In this document: one piece after another, positions 1-6,052 of the stretch
How positions within the stretch are numbered: the first letter of the stretch is position 1
Layout of the letters: each line of letters starts with the position of its first letter
Source of the DNA: Pseudomonadota bacterium
GTDB lineage: Bacteria; Pseudomonadota; Alphaproteobacteria; Rhizobiales; Xanthobacteraceae
Length of the DNA: 10,616 nt
Direction: 5' to 3'
Assembly (NCBI GenBank): GCA_021779635.1
Contig: JAJYAH010000172.1
Coordinates: 1 to 10,616, forward strand
Position numbers and translations under genes: made by a program
The notes under the pieces: generated by a model
Seen by the model: only the letters and a program-made list of their open reading frames with translations
What the model was told of the DNA's origin: nothing
Databases searched by the model: none

Positions 1-1867
1 GAAGCTCAGGCAGCGAAAAAGACGTATTGCTCCAGATCTTCGACGCGCTACTGAGGCCAATGGTGACCTCATTGCCATTTTCGATGGCGCTGCCGAAACA
101 ATGCCCTCGGTGAAACAGTCGAGCATCTTCGATCCGAATGGCCTCATCCACGTGAGACCCGGTCAGCATGCGGTAGGACTCAGTCAAGCTGGAATGCTGT
201 CGGTTGCGCATGCCGACGTTGAAGAAACGCGCCTGCTCCAGCCCTTTTAAAGCCCGGTTAAGCTCTGAAAGCCCGAGGATTTTTGGGTCATAGCCGACCA
301 GGTCGCGAACGATACGGCGATACAGGCCATCTCCTCTCGAAGACGCGCAGATGAAAAGCAGGGAGGAGGCCGGGTCGAAATAGAAGATGAAGAGATCGTA
401 TTCGACATCAATCAGCGCGTCATCGCTCGACCATGGCACTGGGGACGCCAGCCGCGTTACGTAGACGCTCGAACTTGTGTCCTCGCTGACCCGCCCGAAT
501 ATCTGCTCCCGGTCGGACCCGAAGTTAGGCACTGTGGCGATGTCGAATGGCTCGCGCAGGCGATAGATTTTCACGTGAGCGTAGGGCGAAAGCGAATACA
601 GGGACATGTCCGACAGGTCGGGAATGGTGCCCACATCCCGCTCGAACGTTTCGACGAACTCTCGCGTTTCTACCTCGCGCTGAACACGCGCTGCGCTCAG
701 GTTCGGAATGATGTCGGCCCAAACTGCACCCGCCGAATAGAGCTTTTCGGCCTCGACTTTGATGCCGGATGCAGTGGCCAGAAAGGTTGCCAGGCCCAGC
801 TTCTCGCCCGCAGTGCGGGCAAAGCGGCCGATGAACTGCAAAGTGACCGCAAGCGAGCGATGTGGTGAGTGTACAGCAGCCACCTTCAAGCGCGGCATGT
901 CAAACCCTTCGCCGAGCATGTTGACGCAAACAATCCCGTCCAGCTCGTTGGCGGCAAGGGCCGCGAGCACCCGCCGCACATGGGTGAGCGAGTGCGAGCC
1001 CTGGATGAGCTTCAGTCGCAGCTTGGTATGTTTTTCATACAGTTCGACGAGAGCGTGCGCCCGCTTTTTGCTGTCGGTCCTGACCATGAGGAGGTGGTCA
1101 AAACCCGCAAGCCGGTCGGCCGCCAGCTTGCGCTCAGCGGTCTTGGCTATCGCGATATCCTCCAACTCCTGCCGGTTGTCGCCGGCCGGGATGTTGTCCA
1201 CCAGCTCGAACTGAATGTGCCCGAAAATGCCATCCTGATACGCTCGTTTGAGGTCATAAGTATAAGCGAAACGTCCTAGAATCTCTCGATCGTCACGGCG
1301 GAACGGTGTTGCCGTAAACAGCACGCGGCGTGCGTCCGGAAACATGTCGAGCGTCGCCGTCCAGGTGAGGGCTGGGCTATGGTGAGCCTCGTCGACAAGT
1401 ATCAAGTCAAACAAGTTTGCGGGCGGCACCGGCACCTGCTCCAGATGGGGGCTAACACTCGGCACCGTGGCAACGACCACATCGAATTCCCGCAGCCCCT
1501 CCCATTGGAGCGGGTCGGTGATGCGGCTCGCAGTTGCTGTGACCATGGGATCGGGGAGGCCGGCCGGGACTGCCCCAAGACGCTTGAGAACGCCAAGCTT
1601 CTTGAAATCGTCAGCTATCTGCTCGCGGACCAATCGGCTGGGTGTCAGCACAAGGACGCGGCTCGCCTGTAGCAAAAAGGCGCTGGCCTGGAGGACGGCA
1701 GTTTTGCCCGTACCGGTCGGCATCGTGATGATTGCCGGGTCCTTGCGGCCACTGAAATGCGAGCCGATCGCGAACAGAGCGCCGCGCTGCGCTTCGCGAA
1801 AACCAGGCCTCTCACCATCTGCTAACGGAAAAGTCAGCTTTGAATAATTGTCCGAGAAATACGACAC
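1..1867 (-). CDS. SF2 DEAD/DEAH-box helicase, 3' end beyond left edge
   Basis: The reverse strand is open from a GTG at 1867 to the left edge, giving at least 622 residues with the C-terminus missing. Superfamily 2 helicase motifs appear in order: a Q-like motif (FREAQ, 23-27), Walker A (PTGTGKT, 50-56), DEAH (159-162), motif III TATP (185-188), motif V GEGFDMP (319-325) and motif VI QFIGRFAR (344-351). These predict an ATP-driven nucleic acid translocase or helicase with two RecA-like domains. About 270 further residues are visible after motif VI; I do not recognise that domain. The start was chosen because the frame closes with a TGA just upstream and the purine-rich GGGGGAGA lies about 9 bases before the GTG; no ATG occurs before Walker A. 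Helicases of this kind occur alone, in restriction-like or defence systems, and as element cargo. The neighbour that could decide is off the window. The helicase call is sure; the biological role is not. Confidence 0.9.
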   Translation of the reverse strand, partial: MSYFSDNYSKLTFPLADGERPGFREAQRGALFAIGSHFSGRKDPAIITMPTGTGKTAVLQASAFLLQASRVLVLTPSRLVREQIADDFKKLGVLKRLGAVPAGLPDPMVTATASRITDPLQWEGLREFDVVVATVPSVSPHLEQVPVPPANLFDLILVDEAHHSPALTWTATLDMFPDARRVLFTATPFRRDDREILGRFAYTYDLKRAYQDGIFGHIQFELVDNIPAGDNRQELEDIAIAKTAERKLAADRLAGFDHLLMVRTDSKKRAHALVELYEKHTKLRLKLIQGSHSLTHVRRVLAALAANELDGIVCVNMLGEGFDMPRLKVAAVHSPHRSLAVTLQFIGRFARTAGEKLGLATFLATASGIKVEAEKLYSAGAVWADIIPNLSAARVQREVETREFVETFERDVGTIPDLSDMSLYSLSPYAHVKIYRLREPFDIATVPNFGSDREQIFGRVSEDTSSSVYVTRLASPVPWSSDDALIDVEYDLFIFYFDPASSLLFICASSRGDGLYRRIVRDLVGYDPKILGLSELNRALKGLEQARFFNVGMRNRQHSSLTESYRMLTGSHVDEAIRIEDARLFHRGHCFGSAIENGNEVTIGLSSASKIWSNTSFSLPEL

Positions 1868-2076
1868 CCGGGCGATTCTCCCCCGCCGTCAGTCTGCGGC
1901 AAATGTCTCGACAACTCAACTACTGGATGTCGATATTGCAATCGCTCGCAGCGGGCGCGGGGTTGATCCGGCTCCTCGGTTGGCCTCCCGTTGAGCGTCA
2001 GCATTACCCCGCCGGTTCGTCCGATCGAATAGGCCTGCAGTGCGTGCCGGCAACTGCCTTGAAAGGAGTTGCTCAT
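1834..2076 (-). CDS. possible 80-residue protein overlapping the helicase start
   Basis: This minus-strand frame starts at ATG 2076, overlapping the stop of the preceding 31-residue frame by ATGA, and ends 34 bases inside the helicase coding region in another frame. The product is rich in arginine, glutamine and serine, with no recognised motif, membrane segment or signal peptide. The chain of overlaps would make a compact operon: small protein, this protein, helicase. It lacks its own clear Shine-Dalgarno and would depend on coupling. It may equally be a chance frame; coding evidence is weak. Confidence 0.22.
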   Translation of the reverse strand: MSNSFQGSCRHALQAYSIGRTGGVMLTLNGRPTEEPDQPRARCERLQYRHPVVELSRHLPQTDGGGESPGCRISRTIIQS

Positions 2077-2168
2077 TGAGCGGCTGCCGCGTCAGCGCCG
2101 CCGAACTGCATGTTCTCCTGAAGAGCGTCAGCGATCGGCTCATGGCTGAGTGCCGGGCGCCGAGACAC
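2073..2168 (-). CDS. possible 31-residue small protein upstream of the helicase
   Basis: A minus-strand frame starts at GTG 2168 with a GGAGGGTGA ribosome binding site about 9 to 11 bases upstream and ends at TGA 2073. The product begins MSRRPALSHEPIADAL and ends in an alanine-rich tail, and reads like a natural polypeptide. Its stop overlaps the ATG of the next minus-strand frame (ATGA), a typical translational coupling arrangement. Against it, the opposite strand carries an equally plausible frame (2077-2258) with its own AAAGGAG site. I do not recognise a family. Existence is uncertain. Confidence 0.3.
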   Translation of the reverse strand: MSRRPALSHEPIADALQENMQFGGADAAAAQ

Positions 2169-2258
2169 GTAATCGTCTCACCCTCCAGCATAGCCCTAAG
2201 GGCGAGGCCTTCCGAGCAAACCCGTTCCGATCAAATCTTCGCCGTGGTAAGGCGCTGA
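2077..2258 (+). CDS. possible 60-residue small protein, antisense alternative
   Basis: On the plus strand a frame starts at TTG 2077 with AAAGGAG (2063-2069) 7 bases upstream, and stops at TGA 2256-2258, just before the 42-base element. An earlier in-frame GTG at 2040 has no good ribosome binding site. The first 30 codons have strongly GC-rich third positions, as expected for a gene in this genome, and the product contains a helical-looking stretch, AAELHVLLKSVSDRLMAE. It lies opposite the minus-strand 31-residue frame, so at most one is likely real. No family is recognised. Confidence 0.25.
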
Positions 2259-2260
2259 TC

Positions 2261-2302
2261 CGGCAAATTCGACCAATTTTTGTCGAATTGACCCATATGA
2301 CA
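2261..2302 (+). promoter_or_regulatory. 42-base upstream element, copy 1
   Basis: This block aligns without gaps to 3246-3287, with 34 of 42 bases the same by my count. It has a near-invariant right part, GAATTGACCCATATGACA (2285-2302), and AATT half-sites 16 bases apart. In this copy AATTCGAC (2266-2273) and GTCGAATT (2282-2289) form a perfect 8-base inverted repeat with an 8-base AT-rich spacer. Position before a gene, dyad symmetry and conservation suggest a promoter or operator. It lies 183 bases before the start at 2485. I could not assign confident -35 and -10 boxes. Confidence 0.6.
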
Positions 2303-2357
2303 TACTGACGAGTTCCGCGCACCTTCCGAGAGCATTCACCGCCAGCCAAGGGGGAGA

Positions 2358-2411
2358 ATGCCGCAGTCGTCATCAGTCGCGGGCGCCCGTCGCAGTTCGA
2401 CACACCCCTAG
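2358..2411 (+). CDS. possible 17-residue leader mini-ORF
   Basis: An ATG at 2358 follows AAGGGGGAGA (2348-2357), a very strong but tightly spaced ribosome binding site, and the frame closes at TAG 2409-2411 after 17 residues rich in serine and arginine. It lies between the 42-base element and the gene at 2485. A translated leader could influence the hairpin downstream. It may also be chance, since the spacing is short and no attenuator structure is evident. Confidence 0.2.
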   Translation: MPQSSSVAGARRSSTHP

Positions 2412-2445
2412 CGATAACTACCAGTGCGGATTCGTATCAGGGGGA

Positions 2446-2472
2446 CCGTGGCTAGTCCGTAACTAGTCACGG
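2446..2472 (+). promoter_or_regulatory. hairpin abutting the ribosome binding site of the 2485 gene
   Basis: CCGTGGCTAGT (2446-2456) and ACTAGTCACGG (2462-2472) pair over 11 positions, with one G-T wobble and a 5-base loop. The right arm ends in the first two G residues of the GGAAAAGAG ribosome binding site (2471-2479) of the gene at 2485. The site could act as a DNA operator for a dimeric repressor or as an RNA hairpin limiting ribosome access. There is no T-run, so it is not a classical terminator. Confidence 0.55.
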
Positions 2473-2484
2473 AAAAGAGTAACG

Positions 2485-3186
2485 ATGTCGGGCTCAGGGC
2501 ATAAGCATATTTCGGACGCGGATCTCAAGAAGCTGGGATTGCGGCGGGTCGACGCTTACGTCCACGAGGCCGCTGGAGCTTCGAGCGAAGGCGATCAACA
2601 GAAGAAGCCCAAAACCGCCGCGCAGCGAAAAAAGGAAGAACGAGATCGCCTAATTGCCGATCAGTTAGACCAATTCAATATCGTTATGTCGGTTTTTCCC
2701 GATAAGCGTGACACCATCGCGCGCGCCGCCGCCAAGATCGAAGATAACGCAATTCAGGCCGCGATTGAGGCCGTGATTGCAGAAAACCCGAAGGCGCGGG
2801 ATTTGGTATTGCGCACTAGGGGCAACCCTGAAGCGCTCGATGCCGCTACCTCCGCACTAGCCACACCGGGAGCTATCGAACGCGGTCTTCGAGCTTCAAG
2901 CCACGACGTTGCTCCGCTGATCGACATCGTCTTGGACAATCCACAAGTGCGGCGCATTCTCGAATTTATTCTGAAGAAGGAGCTAAATGCCGGCGCTGCA
3001 ACAGCCGGCAATTTTTTGCGCATCGTGGAGACAATCGCCACATTGTCCGACGGCGAGCGTGTCGTAGAAGCAGCGCTTGCGCGGCCAACAGCAGTCTATG
3101 TCGGAAAAAATGTACTGGCCTTGTTGGAAGGCCGTGGCTGGATCGCTGATCGCATCATAAGCCGATTGTCAGTGTGCCGGCCCTAG
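2485..3186 (+). CDS. hypothetical helical protein, 233 residues
   Basis: The ATG at 2485 follows GGAAAAGAG by 5 bases, and in-frame stops lie upstream, so the start is well supported. No family is recognised. The product has no signal peptide or membrane segment. Residues 36-65 are highly charged, with runs of K, R, E and Q (KKPKTAAQRKKEERDR), and may form a coiled coil or bind nucleic acid. From about 85 to 225 the sequence looks entirely alpha-helical, with repeated short amphipathic helices separated by NP or GNP turns (AENPKA, RGNPEA, LDNPQV), which may indicate a helical-repeat fold. It shares its upstream element with the gene at 3341, suggesting joint regulation. Position in the mobile-element module suggests an accessory or regulatory role, but this is only association. 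Confidence 0.8.
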   Translation: MSGSGHKHISDADLKKLGLRRVDAYVHEAAGASSEGDQQKKPKTAAQRKKEERDRLIADQLDQFNIVMSVFPDKRDTIARAAAKIEDNAIQAAIEAVIAENPKARDLVLRTRGNPEALDAATSALATPGAIERGLRASSHDVAPLIDIVLDNPQVRRILEFILKKELNAGAATAGNFLRIVETIATLSDGERVVEAALARPTAVYVGKNVLALLEGRGWIADRIISRLSVCRP

Positions 3187-3245
3187 AGCGCTATCCGCTG
3201 ACATATCGCCCATCGGTACAGCATCCGGAGAGCATTCAGCGCGGT

Positions 3246-3287
3246 CGGCCAATTGGCCGAATTTTCTGCGAATTGGCCCATATGACA
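3246..3287 (+). promoter_or_regulatory. 42-base upstream element, copy 2
   Basis: This is the second copy of the block at 2261-2302, with the same length and the same 16-base distance between AATT half-sites. Here the perfect inverted repeat is GGCCAATT (3247-3254) and AATTGGCC (3271-3278). The conserved right part is GAATTGGCCCATATGACA (3270-3287), which differs from copy 1 at one base. It ends 53 bases before the ATG at 3341. The two copies form dyads with different inner or outer bases, which argues for conserved symmetry rather than a simple recent duplication. Confidence 0.6.
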
Positions 3288-3340
3288 CGCCCGACGCGAA
3301 CCGCCATACCTGGTGTGCCATCAACCATAGGAGTAGTCGA

Positions 3341-3778
3341 ATGGCATATACGGAAAGCGAGCTGTTGAAGACGGTAGGCGATATCAAGCAGATTGTTGCC
3401 TCCGATAACTATGAGACCGCGGACGATGCGTTGGCAGAAATCGCCAATGTGATCAAAACGACGTCGCTGAAGGATTGTGCGGACTCGATCAAATCGAGGT
3501 TCGAGAAAGAGTATTACAACGACTCATTTCACGGTCCTCAGCTCAACGCGTTGGAGCTTGCGCTCGGTGAGGGCGCTGCTTCGCCGGATCTGAAATATCT
3601 CGCGGCCGCCTGGCTTTGCTTCTCCCCGAACGGCCTTTTGGCTCCGGATGATGTCGAGCCGGAAATCCTCGCCATTTGCAACATCGTTCTTGACGAAGAC
3701 GAGGACGATGACGGCGCTCCCGAACCGAAGCCGCGGTGGATTCGCGAGTGGGGACGCCGCCCGCAGCACCAGCCGTAG
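3341..3778 (+). CDS. hypothetical acidic protein, 145 residues
   Basis: The ATG at 3341 follows TAGGAG (3330-3335) at a suitable spacing. I do not recognise the family. The protein is acidic, with no signal peptide or clear membrane span. Residues 1-60 look helical. A hydrophobic helix around 85-100 (LKYLAAAWLCFSPNGLL) is too short and mixed for a confident membrane segment. Residues 118-124 form an uninterrupted acidic run (DEDEDDD), followed by a proline-, arginine- and tryptophan-containing tail (W133, W137). Such acidic tracts occur in DNA-mimic or chaperone-like small proteins, but that would be speculation here. The gene shares its upstream element with 2485-3186 and lies before the ParA-like ATPase gene on the same strand. 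Confidence 0.78.
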   Translation: MAYTESELLKTVGDIKQIVASDNYETADDALAEIANVIKTTSLKDCADSIKSRFEKEYYNDSFHGPQLNALELALGEGAASPDLKYLAAAWLCFSPNGLLAPDDVEPEILAICNIVLDEDEDDDGAPEPKPRWIREWGRRPQHQP

Positions 3779-3854
3779 TGGCGCGATGACCTAGAGACCA
3801 CGATCCGGACAGGCGAATAGCGGTGTTCGGAATAGGTTATGCTCAATCAAGAAC

Positions 3855-3897
3855 CTAAAGCGCGATGGCGAGTCAACCGAATCCCGTCGCGCTTTAG
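3855..3897. repeat. 43-base palindrome of Rhizobiales intergenic type
   Basis: CTAAAGCGCGA (3855-3865) and TCGCGCTTTAG (3887-3897) are perfect 11-base inverted arms. Pairing extends inward by one wobble and two G-C pairs, and an imperfect inner GAGTC / GAATC pair flanks the centre. I recall similar GCGCGATG-type palindromes scattered between genes in Rhizobiales genomes, so this is probably a dispersed repeat. It could also end transcription from the 3341 gene or lie in the leader of the ATPase gene. No second copy was seen in this window. Confidence 0.7.
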
Positions 3898-3938
3898 ATG
3901 CATCGAAAATGCCCCCTTGCCAAAAAGGATCGCTAGCG

Positions 3939-4703
3939 GTGGAGAACTCCTCAGCAGTACCTAATCTTATTGATAGACCGAAGCTGATTATTCCGTTGGG
4001 ACGAGGAAATCGCGGCAAAACCTTCTTCGTGCGTTGGGCGGTGGAGCGCGCGCAAGAGCAAGGCCGCTCCACTGTCATCGCGGACGCAGATCGCACGAAC
4101 GCGACTCTTTCGGCATTCTTTGAAAATGTCGTCAGCCCGCCATCTGGCGATGAGCGCGATGTGCGCGAGTTTCTCGCAACGTTCGTCGAAAAGCAGATCG
4201 AGGAAGGCTTCACCGCGATTGTCGACTTTGGTGGAGGCGATACCGTCCTGAAAGCGCTTGCGCGCGAGATCAAGCTTGTCGAATTTCTTTCGGCGAACGG
4301 TATCACGCCTGTCGCGGTTCACCTCATCGGTCCGGATCCGGACGATCTTAGCTACCTGCGGGATGTTGAACAGGAGTCAATCCTGGCGCCTCCGTTCACC
4401 GTCCTGGTGCTCAATGAAGCAACGGTGCCGGTGCACCGCACAGCGCATGCCGCTTTCGAGAATGCAGTGAGGAGCCACCCCATTCTTGCGAACACGGTTC
4501 AGCGTGGCGCCGTTGTGGTGCGGATGCCGCGGCTGGAGCCGGCAGCTGAAGTTGACCGCGCACGCCTTACCTTCGCAGCGGCCGAAGAGGGCCGCGTCGA
4601 GGCAGGTCAGCACATCATCGGGCCCTGGAAGCGCCAGCAGATCGCGATTTGGCGGCGCGCTATGGAGGAGTCTTTTGGCCCTGTTGCGACTTGGCTCCCG
4701 TAA
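3939..4703 (+). CDS. ParA/MinD-like P-loop ATPase of mobilization module
   Basis: The protein has a Walker A loop GRGNRGKT (residues 21-28 from the GTG start), followed by a DADRTN segment (49-54) at the position of the switch I region of ParA/MinD-type ATPases, and an IVDFGGGD Walker B-like segment (94-101). The loop has R at the place of the deviant-Walker signature lysine, so it is an unusual member. Proteins of this superfamily form dimers on DNA or membranes and position cargo; VirC1 and related ParA-like proteins help relaxosomes reach the transfer apparatus. Proximity to a relaxase makes that role plausible here. I chose GTG 3939 because AAAAAGGAT (3922-3930) lies 8 bases upstream; ATG 3909 is in frame, adds 10 residues and lacks a ribosome binding site. 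A membrane protein gene follows 83 bases later and may be a partner. No membrane segment or signal peptide is seen. Confidence 0.85.
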   Translation: MENSSAVPNLIDRPKLIIPLGRGNRGKTFFVRWAVERAQEQGRSTVIADADRTNATLSAFFENVVSPPSGDERDVREFLATFVEKQIEEGFTAIVDFGGGDTVLKALAREIKLVEFLSANGITPVAVHLIGPDPDDLSYLRDVEQESILAPPFTVLVLNEATVPVHRTAHAAFENAVRSHPILANTVQRGAVVVRMPRLEPAAEVDRARLTFAAAEEGRVEAGQHIIGPWKRQQIAIWRRAMEESFGPVATWLP

Positions 4704-4739
4704 CCGGAACCTGACTTGACGCGACAGATCGGGAGCCAA
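4691..4739 (+). terminator. inverted repeat spanning the ATPase stop codon
   Basis: TTGGCTCCCG (4691-4700) and CGGGAGCCAA (4730-4739) are perfect 10-base arms with a 29-base spacer. The left arm is the last coding sequence of the ATPase gene and the stop codon follows it directly. There is no T-run, so it is not a standard intrinsic terminator. It could slow transcription, protect an RNA 3' end or be a protein-binding site. The long spacer makes a simple hairpin less certain. Confidence 0.45.
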
Positions 4740-4786
4740 ACTCGATACACGTCGCCTCAGGTGACAGAGAGCTAGGCTCGCCCGCC

Positions 4787-5449
4787 ATGCAGAAGCCGCC
4801 AGACCCTGCGACCAAACGATTAATTGAGGAGCTAGGTGAAGCGGCGCGCCGGGCCGGCCTCCGCCGTGATGACCCTATGGCTCCCCTGATTAAAGGGTTG
4901 GCCTACGCGATCAAACATGTGAGCGAGCGCACGGCAAGAAGCGATCGCATTGCGATTGAAGCAAGTCGGCGCACCGCCGCAATTGTTGGTGAGATCCGGC
5001 ATGCTGCCGATGCCGAGGCAGAGCGCTTCCGCCTCGAATTGGCAAGCGTTGAAGCCGATACCGTGAAGCGCATCGCTGACGCGATCGTGGAGACCTCCGA
5101 TGTTGCTTGGACGCGGCGGGTGCGCGTCCTCGATCGCAATACTGCGTTTCTGGCGGCACTGACGATATTCGCAGTGGCATCCGCATCATTGGCCGGCGGT
5201 TTTTGGTGGGGACGCAACGTAGCATTTGCGGCCGTCCAAGAGACCGAGATCGCGTTACAAGCCGCCTTCCGGGACGGCGCCGAAACGGCGGGGGCTTGGA
5301 GCCAATTGATGAATTGGAACGATCTGCGCGGTTCGCTAGCCGCATGTAACTCGACTCCGGCGCGGAGCCATCTCCGGGACGGTCGCCGCTTTTGTGATGT
5401 GCCGCTTTGGATCGAGGGGATACCGAACGCCCAATCCCCCAGGCCGTAG
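4787..5449 (+). CDS. single-pass membrane protein with cytoplasmic helical domain
   Basis: The 220-residue product has no N-terminal signal peptide. Residues 1-115 are charged and helical, rich in A, E, R and D between about 45 and 105, as in coiled-coil or stalk regions. A hydrophobic span at about 119-142 ending in GGFWWGRN predicts one membrane helix. Arginines before it favour a cytoplasmic N-terminus and a periplasmic C-terminal part of about 75 residues. That part carries two cysteines (187 and 203) that could form a disulfide. The gene follows the ParA-like ATPase on the same strand, which suggests that the two may work together, for example as a membrane anchor for a DNA-bound ATPase. 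The ribosome binding site is weak (AGG about 9 bases before the ATG). It ends 27 bases from the convergent gene at 5477. I do not recognise a named family with certainty. Confidence 0.82.
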   Translation: MQKPPDPATKRLIEELGEAARRAGLRRDDPMAPLIKGLAYAIKHVSERTARSDRIAIEASRRTAAIVGEIRHAADAEAERFRLELASVEADTVKRIADAIVETSDVAWTRRVRVLDRNTAFLAALTIFAVASASLAGGFWWGRNVAFAAVQETEIALQAAFRDGAETAGAWSQLMNWNDLRGSLAACNSTPARSHLRDGRRFCDVPLWIEGIPNAQSPRP

Positions 5450-5476
5450 TGAGAGCCAATGGCACGCTCGCTGGAA

Positions 5477-6052
5477 CTAAGAAACTTTCTTCGGCATCGG
5501 AACGCGCGCTGCGCCGATCGTGTCAAGAACGCGCTGGATCTGCTCCGCGGCGTCGTGGCAAGGCTTCGTTTCAGCCGCCGATGCAGTATTGACTGCATTG
5601 TTCAAGTGACTTGCCCCCGAAGGGTTCGGGGCGCTGCTGAGAGCTCGCGCTGGCCGAATTGCGAGCCGCATGCGCGGCGCCGCCTCTGCCGGCGGTCCGC
5701 TGGTCGCCATCTCTGCATTCGATGTGCGGGCAGGCAGGGCCAGCACTCCCGGCGCAATTTCGCCGGGTGCTGTCACAGCGAGCGATGGAGATCGCTTAAG
5801 AGCGCCTGCGGCCGCAAGGTCACTTTGGACACGACGCCAAGTTCTGAATGCCGTGTCTCGGGTTGGGGAATTGCCGTTCGCATCAACAAGACCAAGCTCC
5901 TCGATGACCTGCATAGCGGAGCGCCATACGATCCGACCAGTGCCAAGCTCAGCCTGCAGATCATCGTGGTTAGCCCGCATCCAATCGTAAAGAAGATGGT
6001 TGTTGCGACGGGCTTTGTCGAACATGGCTTTGACTGTCTTTGGCCGAGTCAT
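5477..6052 (-). CDS. putative DNA-binding mobilization accessory protein
   Basis: The 191-residue product has two parts. Residues 1-85 are compact and helical, basic at the start and with conserved-looking tryptophans and arginines (LLYDWMRANHDDL, IVWRSAMQVIEELGL, TAFRTWRRVQSDL). They resemble a winged-helix or helix-turn-helix domain. Residues 88-165 are rich in alanine, proline and serine and are probably a flexible linker, followed by a short helix (AAEQIQRVLDTIG) and a basic end. The gene is divergent from the relaxase operon, the usual place for genes of relaxosome accessory proteins or regulators that bind the shared intergenic region. The ATG at 6052 has no good ribosome binding site; Met10 (6025) is a possible alternative. 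The opposite strand has a long open frame (5459-6217), but its product is less protein-like. The function is inferred from position and composition only. Confidence 0.72.
   Translation of the reverse strand: MTRPKTVKAMFDKARRNNHLLYDWMRANHDDLQAELGTGRIVWRSAMQVIEELGLVDANGNSPTRDTAFRTWRRVQSDLAAAGALKRSPSLAVTAPGEIAPGVLALPARTSNAEMATSGPPAEAAPRMRLAIRPARALSSAPNPSGASHLNNAVNTASAAETKPCHDAAEQIQRVLDTIGAARVPMPKKVS

Larger units (their letters stand above)
1868..2484. other. 617-base stretch without a confident gene
   Basis: This gap separates the minus-strand helicase from the plus-strand gene at 2485. Small frames are open on both strands between 1834 and 2258 and cannot all be real; the best candidates are listed separately. 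The right half holds the first copy of a 42-base element shared with the gap before 3341, a mini-ORF with a strong Shine-Dalgarno, and a hairpin touching the ribosome binding site of the next gene. It is therefore probably a divergent regulatory region with one or two very small genes. I found no tRNA-like fold or long tandem repeat in it. Confidence 0.6.

Noticed and set aside
575..1279. Plus-strand frames within the left part, of up to 151 residues
   Set aside because: They lie opposite the minus-strand helicase, whose ordered motifs make it the real gene; the plus-strand products are not protein-like.
3791..4322. Minus-strand frames of 171 and 123 residues
   Set aside because: They are antisense to the ATPase gene, which has Walker motifs; the products are serine- and arginine-rich shadows.
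5479..5491. AAGAAACTTTCTT as a bidirectional terminator between convergent genes
   Set aside because: The stem is only six A/T-rich pairs around one base and lies within the last codons of the minus-strand gene; too weak to call.
4903..5598. Minus-strand frames of 231 and 184 residues
   Set aside because: They run opposite the membrane protein gene and have arginine/serine-rich low-complexity products, typical of GC-rich antisense frames.
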